From: SAR202 cluster bacterium
Lineage (GTDB): Bacteria > Chloroflexota > Dehalococcoidia > Lucifugimonadales > JASMAO01
Assembly (NCBI GenBank): GCA_030754315.1
Contig: JASMAO010000065.1
Coordinates: 1-7,286 of the forward strand
Length of the DNA: 7,286 nucleotides
Direction: 5' to 3'
Shown: positions 1 through 5,837 of the stretch, in pieces
Numbering within the stretch: position 1 is the stretch's first letter
Layout: each line of letters starts with the position of its first letter
Notes under the pieces: model-generated
What the model was told of the DNA's origin: nothing
Database searches by the model: none
Seen by the model: the letters and a program-made list of their open reading frames with translations, nothing else
Translations under genes and position numbers: made by a program

Positions 1-400
1 CATCAGAGTTTGATGGATGGATACGGATCCTACCAATATGTCGAGTCTCTTTTAGACCCATATTGCGCCAGGTTTTGCCTGAATCGGTGGATTTATATAC
101 CCCGTCTCCTTGAGAGACGTTGCCTCGTATACATGCCTCGCCGCTACCAGCGTAAATGACGTTCGTGTCTGAATTGGATACTGCGATAGCTCCTATGGAG
201 GCCGTGTTCAAAAACCCGTCCGACACATTCTCCCAGTATGTTCCCCCATCACTTGTTTTCCAGATTCCTCCTGAGCAGGCCCCAAAATAAAAAACCTGAG
301 GAGTGGCTGGGTCGCCCGCTACAGCCACAACTCTCCCGCCTCGGAAAGGTCCCACTTGTCTCCACTCAATTGTGTCTAGCAAAAGGGAATCGATAGTCAT
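1..400 (-). CDS. BNR/Asp-box beta-propeller (sialidase/VPS10-like) protein, N-terminal 133 residues, partial
   Basis: This reads leftward from an ATG at 398-400 and is still open at position 1, so only the N-terminus is present. A GAGGTG ribosome-binding site lies 8 bases upstream (plus-strand CACCTC at 409-414), which fixes the start. The protein opens with a WRQVGPFRGGRV block (residues 13-24) followed by two BNR/Asp-box hairpins. Residues 49-56 (TSDGGTYW) are a degenerate copy, and residues 104-111 (STDSGKTW) match S-x-D-x-G-x-T-W exactly. Such repeats form blades of six- or seven-bladed propellers. Relatives are usually annotated as glycosyl hydrolase or sialidase-like proteins and can be close to 1000 residues, but the Asp-box is structural, so enzymatic activity cannot be claimed. 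No signal peptide or lipobox is seen. It is transcribed divergently from the other genes. Confidence 0.85.
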   Translation of the reverse strand, partial: MTIDSLLLDTIEWRQVGPFRGGRVVAVAGDPATPQVFYFGACSGGIWKTSDGGTYWENVSDGFLNTASIGAIAVSNSDTNVIYAGSGEACIRGNVSQGDGVYKSTDSGKTWRNMGLKETRHIGRIRIHPSNSD

Positions 401-540
401 AGATGGAACACCTCGTTAGAGTTTGGTGAAGCAGATATCGATCGGTATTCTCTCATGGAGATATTTCACACGCAACAAATCACAGCTAATGTAAGATTTT
501 GTAAAAGTATTGGAAATGTTCAAAAATAGAACCAAAATCG

Positions 541-660
541 CCTTCACTCTTTGATAAGTGCTAAGGTAACGTAGTCTGTGAGAGAGGGGCGTCGCAGTCA
601 CCGACGTGGGTTTTGTTGTTCAGCAGCAGTGGTCTGGTTTGTCGCGTTTCCCTTCACTCT
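541..660. repeat. Spaced 10-base direct repeat in the divergent intergenic region
   Basis: CCTTCACTCT occurs at 541-550 and again at 651-660, start to start exactly 110 bases. Both copies lie in the 285-base region between the divergent BNR gene and the YkvA-like gene. The second copy sits just ahead of the ribosome-binding site of the latter. The rest of the region (401-685) shows no convincing gene. A TTGATA hexamer at 551-556 resembles a -35 box but lacks a good -10 partner. The role is unknown; paired regulator sites or chance are both possible. Confidence 0.5.
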
Positions 661-674
661 CTACTTTGTCTTTT

Positions 675-678
675 GAGG
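675..678 (+). promoter_or_regulatory. Ribosome-binding site deciding the start of the YkvA-like gene
   Basis: GAGG lies 7 bases before the ATG at 686. An in-frame TTG at 680 would be only one base from this site, which is too close for normal initiation, so the ATG at 686 is preferred. Confidence 0.65.
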
Positions 679-685
679 TTTGGGT

Positions 686-955
686 ATGGTTAGTACTGTA
701 CGGCGAGTATTCGGTTTGATCCGACGAGAACTGAAGCTATATCGCATACTTATGAAGGATTCTAGGACCCCGAGGACTGCCCGTATGTTTCTGGCTGGAG
801 CTGTAGCTTATGCTTTCACTCCTCTTGACCTACTACCAAATCTAATACCGATTATAGGATTTGTTGATGATTTGATAATCATTCCTATCTTGGTTTACTT
901 CGCCCTACGAAATATTCCCAAACCGCTGATTTCAGAAGGTCGTGCAAGACTTTAG
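686..955 (+). CDS. YkvA family (DUF1232) small membrane protein
   Basis: An 89-residue protein of the DUF1232/YkvA family, whose biochemical function is unknown. The family signature is clear at residues 41-62: AY, then TPLDLLPNLIP, then GFVDD, leading into a hydrophobic stretch (about 63-74). The Pro-x-Asp-Leu-x-Pro element and the paired Asp61-Asp62 are the hallmark residues. The N-terminus (1-35) is basic and probably cytoplasmic. There are one or two membrane segments, about 34-58 and 60-75. The length is ordinary for the short members of the family. I chose the ATG at 686 because of the GAGG seven bases upstream; a TTG two codons earlier is the alternative. It is separated from the ABC operon by 213 bases and has no obvious functional link to it. 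Confidence 0.88.
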   Translation: MVSTVRRVFGLIRRELKLYRILMKDSRTPRTARMFLAGAVAYAFTPLDLLPNLIPIIGFVDDLIIIPILVYFALRNIPKPLISEGRARL

Positions 956-984
956 TTCAAACTAAGTTGTGCTTTTGTTATCAT
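956..984 (+). promoter_or_regulatory. Candidate extended -10 promoter for the ABC operon
   Basis: TTCAAA at 956-961 (4 of 6 bases of the -35 consensus) is followed after 17 bases by TATCAT at 979-984 (5 of 6 of the -10 consensus). TGT directly precedes it at 976-978, giving the extended -10 TGn element. Transcription would start near 991 and leave a leader of about 178 bases before the ATPase start, including the folded region at 1034-1104. This is a visual consensus match only. Confidence 0.35.
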
Positions 985-1033
985 TCGCAATCCGATGGAT
1001 ATTTTGAGATTGTGGGTGGGTCTGGAACAGTCT

Positions 1034-1104
1034 GATCAGCCAGCTATTATTTAGTCGAGGGACCAGAATAATCGAAACTGAATCCTGATAGGGATTGGCT
1101 GATT
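1034..1104 (+). promoter_or_regulatory. Candidate structured leader RNA (three-way junction) upstream of the ABC operon
   Basis: The leader can fold into a compact three-way junction. P1 pairs 1034-1041 with 1097-1104 (GATCAGCC with GGCTGATT: 7 Watson-Crick pairs and one G-U). P2 pairs 1046-1051 with 1067-1072 (ATTATT with AATAAT), with an inner GTC/GAC stem and a GAGG loop. P3 pairs 1081-1085 with 1092-1096 (AATCC with GGATT). P3 abuts P1 with no intervening base, so the two could stack coaxially; the J2/3 strand is CGAAACTG (1073-1080). A second hairpin, GATTGT-TTT-ACAATC at 1101-1115, uses bases of P1 and so competes with it. A further helix can pair 1019-1025 with 1157-1163, directly before seven T residues at 1164-1170. 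The arrangement is riboswitch-like, but it matches no class I recognise (TPP and FMN boxes are absent) and could be chance. Confidence 0.3.
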
Positions 1105-1168
1105 GTTTTACAATCGACATATCGGCTCTGTACTAACATACTTGGACTTTTCTTAACCAGATCTTTTT

Positions 1169-1966
1169 TTGCAAATTAAGCCCCACATTTCAGTTTATGG
1201 CATAACCCATTTTTACCGTCGCGTGCGGCCTCCGTTGTTTGTTCTGACGAACGTGTGTTTTGATGTCAACCGCGGTGAATTCATATCCATAATTGGGCCC
1301 AGTGGAGGAGGCAAAACCACATTACTGAGCATAATCGGAGGCTTGCAAACACCGACAAAAGGTTTAGTTAAAATAGATGATATATGTCCAAAAGAGGCCC
1401 AGCGCCGCCGGCTCTTAGGATTCGTCTTCCAGGACCCGTCTCTGTTGCCGTGGAGGACCGTGTTAGGCAATATGTCCCTAGCAAATGAAATCGGTGTCAG
1501 TGCGAGTGGAAAAGATCCAAGAGATGTCTTGGGTATAGTTGAGCTCGAACAGTTTGCTGAATATTACCCGCACGAACTCTCTGGTGGTATGCGGCAGAAG
1601 GTAGCTCTTGCGAGAGCTTTCGCAGTTGATCCTGAAGTATTATTGATGGATGAGCCTCTTGGGTCCCTCGATGAAATAACTCGCTCCGGCATGAGGTACG
1701 AACTGCTTAGGTTGTGGAATCTCTCACGGAAGACTGTAGTGATGGTCACCCACAGCATTCCCGAAGCCGTTATTCTTTCAGACCGCGTTCTCATCATGTC
1801 TGCAAGGCCTGGTCAAGTGGTGTCTGAACTAGAAATTAAGCTTCCTAGGCCACGATCAGAAGATATTGAACGCTCGCCGGAATTTCTCGACTACACATAC
1901 TGCATCAGGGAAGCCCTATCTAGAGCGACGCTACTTGATTCGGAAAATGGTGCGGCAAATGAATAA
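1169..1966 (+). CDS. ABC transporter ATP-binding protein, nitrate/sulfonate/taurine (TauB/SsuB, THI5-associated) type
   Basis: A 265-residue cytoplasmic ATPase that would power the importer encoded by the next two genes. All nucleotide-binding motifs are intact: Walker A GPSGGGKT at 43-50, Q-loop Gln88 in FQDPSLLPW, signature LSGGMRQKVALARA at 137-150, Walker B VLLMDEP at 157-163 with catalytic Glu162, D-loop GSLD at 165-168, and switch His195. The FQDPSLLPW segment and the length are typical of the COG1116 group serving THI5/NMT1-like binding proteins. The only plausible start is the TTG at 1169, because an in-frame stop lies at 1154-1156 and the predicted N-terminal strand begins at once. 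No Shine-Dalgarno sequence precedes it; instead there is a run of seven T residues, which may indicate unusual initiation or control from the leader. The stop overlaps the permease start by 8 bases. Confidence 0.93.
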   Translation: MQIKPHISVYGITHFYRRVRPPLFVLTNVCFDVNRGEFISIIGPSGGGKTTLLSIIGGLQTPTKGLVKIDDICPKEAQRRRLLGFVFQDPSLLPWRTVLGNMSLANEIGVSASGKDPRDVLGIVELEQFAEYYPHELSGGMRQKVALARAFAVDPEVLLMDEPLGSLDEITRSGMRYELLRLWNLSRKTVVMVTHSIPEAVILSDRVLIMSARPGQVVSELEIKLPRPRSEDIERSPEFLDYTYCIREALSRATLLDSENGAANE

Positions 1967-2756
1967 CCTCCGTAGCTCAGTTATTGGAGTATATCGGATC
2001 GTTATACAGTCGCTGTTACCCTCTATTGCCGCTTTGACTATTCTGGTTGTAGTATGGGGTCTATGGGTAGGACTAGGCTCAGTTCCGGAATATATTGTTC
2101 CTAGCCCTAGCGCTGTCTTGGACAGACTAGTCGGAAATCCCGGATTCTTCTTTTATCATGGATTCATTACCTTGGTAGAAGCTTTGGGTGGCTTTTTACT
2201 GGGCGCAACTGTGGCCATTTTGGGTGCCACTGTAATGGTCCACTCACGTTTCGTTGAGAGAACGCTGTTACCGTTGGCTTTACTGGTTAAGGTAACACCC
2301 ATAGTCGCGATTGCGCCCTTATTCGTTATTTGGTTCGGGTTTGGTTCCGCCCCCAAGATTCTTATAGCTGCCTTGATCACTTTCTTCCCTGTGATGGTCA
2401 ATGCGTTCACCGGTTTTCGATCGATAAACTCAGACGTTTTGAATTTCTTTCGATCAGTGAGTGCGACTAAAAGCCAAATATATTTTAAACTCCGAGTGCC
2501 TAGTTCATTGCCATACCTGTTTGCTGCTTTTCGGATCGCTGTGCCTTTGTCGGTGATCGGAGCGGTAGTAGGGGAGTGGTTTAGTGGAGACAGGGGGCTT
2601 GGCAGTGTGATCATCATTGCTCATAACAACCTAGACATGCCTACGCTCTTTTCAGCGATTTTGGTTTTGGCCGCAACTGGTGTAAGTTTAACTGTCTTTG
2701 TTTCATACCTAGAAAAGAGGTTGCTTTTCTGGCACGAAATTGGAGTTATTTCATGA
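1959..2756 (+). CDS. ABC transporter permease, SsuC/TauC/ThiX-like (BPD_transp_1)
   Basis: A 265-residue inner-membrane permease, probably working as a dimer with the preceding ATPase. It has about six hydrophobic segments, near 17-39, 69-93, 102-126, 130-151, 183-206 and 230-250. The short periplasmic stretch VPEYIVPSPSAV (42-53) and the C-terminal GDRGLG...A...NNLDMPTLF region are typical of the nitrate/sulfonate/THI5 permeases. The cytoplasmic coupling (EAA) loop spans about 161-185. Its usually conserved glycine appears to be Ser168 (RSVSATKSQ), which is unusual. The start is ambiguous: ATG 1959 overlaps the ATPase end by 8 bases, ATG 1947 would add four residues, and neither has a strong ribosome-binding site. 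The open frame reaches back to 1866, but that part is coding sequence of the ATPase. Its stop overlaps the next gene as ATGA. Confidence 0.92.
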   Translation: MNNLRSSVIGVYRIVIQSLLPSIAALTILVVVWGLWVGLGSVPEYIVPSPSAVLDRLVGNPGFFFYHGFITLVEALGGFLLGATVAILGATVMVHSRFVERTLLPLALLVKVTPIVAIAPLFVIWFGFGSAPKILIAALITFFPVMVNAFTGFRSINSDVLNFFRSVSATKSQIYFKLRVPSSLPYLFAAFRIAVPLSVIGAVVGEWFSGDRGLGSVIIIAHNNLDMPTLFSAILVLAATGVSLTVFVSYLEKRLLFWHEIGVIS

Positions 2757-3802
2757 GATTTAAATTGACGTACTGTACGGCAAAGAAGAGTTTGTTAGTG
2801 CAAGCCATACTACTGATCCTTCCAATTGTACTACTGGCAGTAGGATGTCAGAGAATGGGATCATCAACGGAGGCTGACGAATTAGTGTTTATGGCTGGAT
2901 ATAAGCCACAAGCCAACCTCCCATTTGTAGCGGCCTATGTCGCTCAAGAAAAAGGTTATTTTGCCGAACAAAACCTCGCCGTTGATATCAGGCATGCCTC
3001 TTCTGGTGAGCATCTTAAGCTGCTTACCGCAGGCGATGTCGACTTTACGACAGCTGCAGCCGCCTCCGTATTGAAACGTAGGTCAAAACCGAACCTGCCA
3101 ATCGTTGCGGTCTCCATGTTTGGACAGAATGGTCAGCAAACCTATGTCTCCCTTCGAACCTCCAATATCGAAACTTTGCAGGACTGGGAAGGCAAGATTT
3201 TCGGTTACAAAATCTCGCCGTCCCCAGACTATTTAGCCATGTTAAAGGCGGCCGGTGTTGATCGTGCCGGTATTACTGAGGTGAATGCGGGCTTCGATCC
3301 TAGGGTTCTAACCGAGGGTAGGGTAGACGTACTCGCGGTTTTCAAGTCTAATGAGCCTGACACAATTCGGCGATTGGGCTTTGAACTCAACCAATGGGAC
3401 CCTGAATTATATGGTGTTCCAAGTCTTGGCCTTACGTACATTACTCGGCAGGAGTTTGTTGAAACTAACCCTGAGATAGTTCAAAGGTTTGTGAAAGCTA
3501 CTCTCCGTGGACTACAGGCCATTGTGGATAATAAGGATGAGGCGTTGGAGATTGTTTTGAAGTACGCTCCGGGTGAGGATCTAGATCACCAGCGGTTCAT
3601 GCTTAATTCGGAGCTTGAGGATGCCAATAGCCGTTTAACGGAAACAAACGGACTTGGATGGATGAGTGACGAACAATGGGAGAAGTTATATAAGCATTTG
3701 ATAGAGTACGATGCTATCCCATCTCCTTTTGACTATCGGATCGCATTCACCAACCGATTCATAGATGGAGCTTATGACAGAGGTCAGTTAGTTTGGCCAT
3801 AG
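2753..3802 (+). CDS. THI5/NMT1-like ABC transporter substrate-binding lipoprotein
   Basis: A 349-residue binding protein of the NMT1/THI5 family (PF09084 type) that would deliver ligand to the permease. A basic N-terminus and hydrophobic core (13-31) end in the lipobox AVGC, with Cys32 as the acylated residue, so the mature protein is membrane-tethered. The family pattern follows: GYKPQANLPFVAAYVAQEKGYF (49-70, split here by its own length), AGDVDF (93-98), a second lobe from about 130, and a C-terminal LGWMSDEQW block (301-309) seen in thiamin-precursor and riboflavin-binding relatives. Known ligands of this clan include pyrimidine thiamin precursors, riboflavin and some organosulfur compounds; the ligand here is undetermined. 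Start ATG 2753 overlaps the permease stop by 4 bases, with GGAG at 2742-2745 seven bases upstream, so translation is probably coupled. It is the last gene before a terminator-like hairpin. Confidence 0.92.
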   Translation: MRFKLTYCTAKKSLLVQAILLILPIVLLAVGCQRMGSSTEADELVFMAGYKPQANLPFVAAYVAQEKGYFAEQNLAVDIRHASSGEHLKLLTAGDVDFTTAAAASVLKRRSKPNLPIVAVSMFGQNGQQTYVSLRTSNIETLQDWEGKIFGYKISPSPDYLAMLKAAGVDRAGITEVNAGFDPRVLTEGRVDVLAVFKSNEPDTIRRLGFELNQWDPELYGVPSLGLTYITRQEFVETNPEIVQRFVKATLRGLQAIVDNKDEALEIVLKYAPGEDLDHQRFMLNSELEDANSRLTETNGLGWMSDEQWEKLYKHLIEYDAIPSPFDYRIAFTNRFIDGAYDRGQLVWP

Positions 3803-3819
3803 GAATCCGGCCAACTTTT
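3790..3819 (+). terminator. Probable intrinsic terminator of the ABC operon
   Basis: AGTTTGGCC (3790-3798) pairs with GGCCAACT (3809-3816), an 8-pair stem with one bulged T and a 10-base loop, followed by TTT at 3817-3819. The stem overlaps the last codons and the stop codon of the binding-protein gene. The T tract is short, so efficiency is uncertain, but the position between two transcription units supports the call. Confidence 0.5.
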
Positions 3820-3890
3820 GGATTGACCTCCTGTATTATATGGCCTCTCTTCTCGTTACTAATATTTGAAGGATTGTCCTTATCGCTAAG

Positions 3891-3918
3891 TTGTTTATAC
3901 CCTCGTGGTTTATATCAT
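3891..3918 (+). promoter_or_regulatory. Candidate distal promoter for the sdh cluster
   Basis: TTGTTT at 3891-3896 (a weak -35) is followed after 16 bases by TATCAT at 3913-3918 (5 of 6 of the -10 consensus). TATCAT is also the -10 hexamer proposed for the ABC operon. It would leave a leader of about 80 bases before sdhA. Confidence 0.3.
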
Positions 3919-3986
3919 TGAGCAATTGCTATTCAAAATGTTACTTGAAAATGTAATCAATCCCCTTTACCCACAACCCCTAGGGC

Positions 3987-3995
3987 TGCTATTCT
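3987..3995 (+). promoter_or_regulatory. Candidate proximal extended -10 giving a leaderless sdhA transcript
   Basis: TGC followed by TATTCT (3987-3995) is an extended -10 match. It ends 10 bases before the sdhA ATG, placing transcription start only about 3-4 bases before the start codon. No ribosome-binding site is visible before sdhA, consistent with leaderless translation. The -35 region (near 3967) is poor. Confidence 0.3.
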
Positions 3996-4005
3996 CTTTC
4001 ACCTA

Positions 4006-5682
4006 ATGTTTGAGCACGACGTACTTGTTATAGGTGCTGGCCTAGCTGGAATGCGATCTGGTCTAGCCGCAGTTAACCGTGGAGTCAATGTCGGGGTAAT
4101 CAGTAAAGTTCATCCTGTGCGTAGTCACTCGAATGCCGCGCAGGGGGGAATAAACGCTGCTTTAACCGATCGTGGGGACCCATGGCAGGACCATGCTTAC
4201 GATACCATCAAGGGTAGCGATTACTTGGCTGACCAGGATGCCGTTGCTGTTATGTGCCAGGAGGCGGGTCAAGAAGTAATTGGTATGGAAAACATGGGGA
4301 CTATTTTCAACCGTGACGATTCTGGCCGTCTCGGTACTCGGAAATTTGGAGGCCAACGGGAGGCTCGCACTTTTTTTGTAGCCGATTTTACTGGTCAAGC
4401 TCTTCTCCACGTCTTATACGAGCAGGTTCTTAAGGCTGGAGTTCGTGTTTATGAGGAGTGGTTCGTCCTTTCACTCATTGTTCGGGACGGTCAATGTTGT
4501 GGAGCCGTCGTTATGGAGATACGCACAGGAGATATTCATGTCATCAGAGCTAAATCAGTGGTTATGGCAACAGGTGGGCTAGGACGTGTCTTTGAACCCA
4601 GTACTAATGCCCTTATATGCACTGGAGATGGAATGGCACTAGCGTATCAAGTCGGTGCTCCTCTCATGGACATGGAGATGGTTCAGTATCATCCGACGAC
4701 CCTAAAAAGTAACGGAGCGCTAATGTCCGAAGCCGCTCGTGGGGAAGGAGGATTTCTGATTAACTCCACCGGAGAGCGCTTCATGGAACGCTATGCGCCG
4801 AATATGATGGAGTTAGCCTCCCGAGATGTAGTATCTCGTGCTGAGCAGACTGAGATAAATGAGGGGAGAGATGTCAACGGTTGTGTATTTCTTGACTGTC
4901 GCCATCTAGGACCGAAGCGTATCGAGGACAGACTGTCTCAAATCAGGCAGCTAGGCATAGATTTTGCTAATGTCGATATGGTAGAGGCGCCTGTCCCAAT
5001 ACGCCCTGGTATGCATTATCAAATGGGTGGTATCAAGGCTGATGTTGATGGACTCACTTCTCTGCCTGGTTTGTATGCTGCTGGAGAAGTAGCATGCGTT
5101 AGCGTTCACGGGGGCAATAGACTCGGTGCGAATTCACTTCTAGACACGCTAGTTTTTGGTCGTCGATCTGGAGAGCATGCGGCTGAGCGGTCGAGAGATA
5201 TGGTGCATCAATCCATCGACGACAATGACTCTGAGACGGATCGAAAATCAATTCAGGGTATGCTTGATCGTGAAGGCCGTGAGCTATTCGGGAAAATACG
5301 ATTTGAACTTGGCCAGACAATGAATACAAATCTTGCCGTTTTTCGTAATCACAGTGGGATGGAAAAAGCTTCGTCAGAAGTTGATCGGCTTCGGGACCGT
5401 TTCAGCAAAGTGGTGGTGGCTGACAAAGGGAAGACGTTCAATACAAATTTGCTTTTTACACTTGAATTAGGATTCATGTTGGATTGTGCCGAGGCTATCA
5501 TATCCAGCGCGCTTGAGCGCAAGGAAAGTAGGGGAGCTCATACTCGTACTGATATGCCAGAACGCGACGACAAAAATTGGCTTAAACACATCCTTGTGAA
5601 CCGGATCGGAGATGGCGATCGAGAGATACAACATCTCCCCGTGGTTATTACCGAATGGGCGCCTCAAGTCAGGTCGTATTAG
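4006..5682 (+). CDS. sdhA: Succinate dehydrogenase/fumarate reductase flavoprotein subunit
   Basis: A 558-residue flavoprotein that interconverts succinate and fumarate on a covalently bound FAD and passes electrons to SdhB. The N-terminal dinucleotide fold has GAGLAG at 10-15. His41, in RSHSNAAQGG (39-48), corresponds to the histidine that carries 8-alpha-linked FAD. Active-site elements are present: HPT at 229-231, RGEGG at 245-249, Arg273 in SRDVVSR, His337 in GMHYQMGG, and HGGNRLGANSLLD at 368-380 with Arg372. The C-terminal cap domain contains SRGAHTRTDMPERDDKNWLKH (split across 508-528), and the end, ITEWAPQVRSY, is a normal family terminus. The length is slightly below E. coli SdhA (588), as in many non-enterobacterial enzymes. 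Substrate direction cannot be told from sequence. No ribosome-binding site precedes the ATG. A 155-base gap separates it from sdhB. Confidence 0.95.
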   Translation: MFEHDVLVIGAGLAGMRSGLAAVNRGVNVGVISKVHPVRSHSNAAQGGINAALTDRGDPWQDHAYDTIKGSDYLADQDAVAVMCQEAGQEVIGMENMGTIFNRDDSGRLGTRKFGGQREARTFFVADFTGQALLHVLYEQVLKAGVRVYEEWFVLSLIVRDGQCCGAVVMEIRTGDIHVIRAKSVVMATGGLGRVFEPSTNALICTGDGMALAYQVGAPLMDMEMVQYHPTTLKSNGALMSEAARGEGGFLINSTGERFMERYAPNMMELASRDVVSRAEQTEINEGRDVNGCVFLDCRHLGPKRIEDRLSQIRQLGIDFANVDMVEAPVPIRPGMHYQMGGIKADVDGLTSLPGLYAAGEVACVSVHGGNRLGANSLLDTLVFGRRSGEHAAERSRDMVHQSIDDNDSETDRKSIQGMLDREGRELFGKIRFELGQTMNTNLAVFRNHSGMEKASSEVDRLRDRFSKVVVADKGKTFNTNLLFTLELGFMLDCAEAIISSALERKESRGAHTRTDMPERDDKNWLKHILVNRIGDGDREIQHLPVVITEWAPQVRSY

Positions 5683-5823
5683 CGTGAAAAATCTAACCCA
5701 TTCACCATCTTGTGATGTGGCTTATATTGGACTCCGAGCTGGGGCGATAATGGGGAACAAGTATGATGAGCACAAAGAAAAAGACTTGCCCTGAGTAAGG
5801 CCAATCAAACCGTGCAAAGTGAT

Positions 5824-5827
5824 GAGG
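5824..5827 (+). promoter_or_regulatory. Ribosome-binding site supporting the GTG start of sdhB
   Basis: GAGG lies 10 bases before the GTG at 5838. The gene has no ATG at the expected N-terminus, so this site is the main support for that start. Confidence 0.5.
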
Positions 5828-5837
5828 TATCCATTAA

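Noticed and set aside
416..601. 61-codon open frame on the minus strand upstream of the BNR gene
   Set aside because: The start has no ribosome-binding site, the peptide has no recognisable domain, and the frame covers the expected promoter and leader region of the BNR gene.
1031..1080. Hammerhead-like core (CTGATCA and CGAAAC)
   Set aside because: CTGATCA lacks the required G of CUGANGA, stem II would need a large unpaired offset, and no cleavage triplet is correctly placed.
1107..1136. TTTACA with TACTAA as a promoter close to the ATPase gene
   Set aside because: The -10 match is only 3 of 6, and the extended -10 at 976-984 is better. If it were real it would exclude the folded leader from the transcript.
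956..1168. TPP or FMN riboswitch before the ABC operon
   Set aside because: Neither the TPP CTGAGA / CTGATCTGG-type elements nor the FMN GGTGAAATTCC-type core could be found.
1866..1958. Longer permease starting at TTG 1866
   Set aside because: The extra 31 residues are polar, unlike permease N-termini, and lie inside the intact ATPase coding sequence.
2156..2617. 153-codon minus-strand open frame
   Set aside because: It is antisense to the permease membrane segments, has no domain-like sequence and no ribosome-binding site.
5612..5794. 60-residue protein starting inside sdhA
   Set aside because: The first 24 codons overlap the conserved C-terminus of SdhA in another frame; only the part after 5684 deserves mention.
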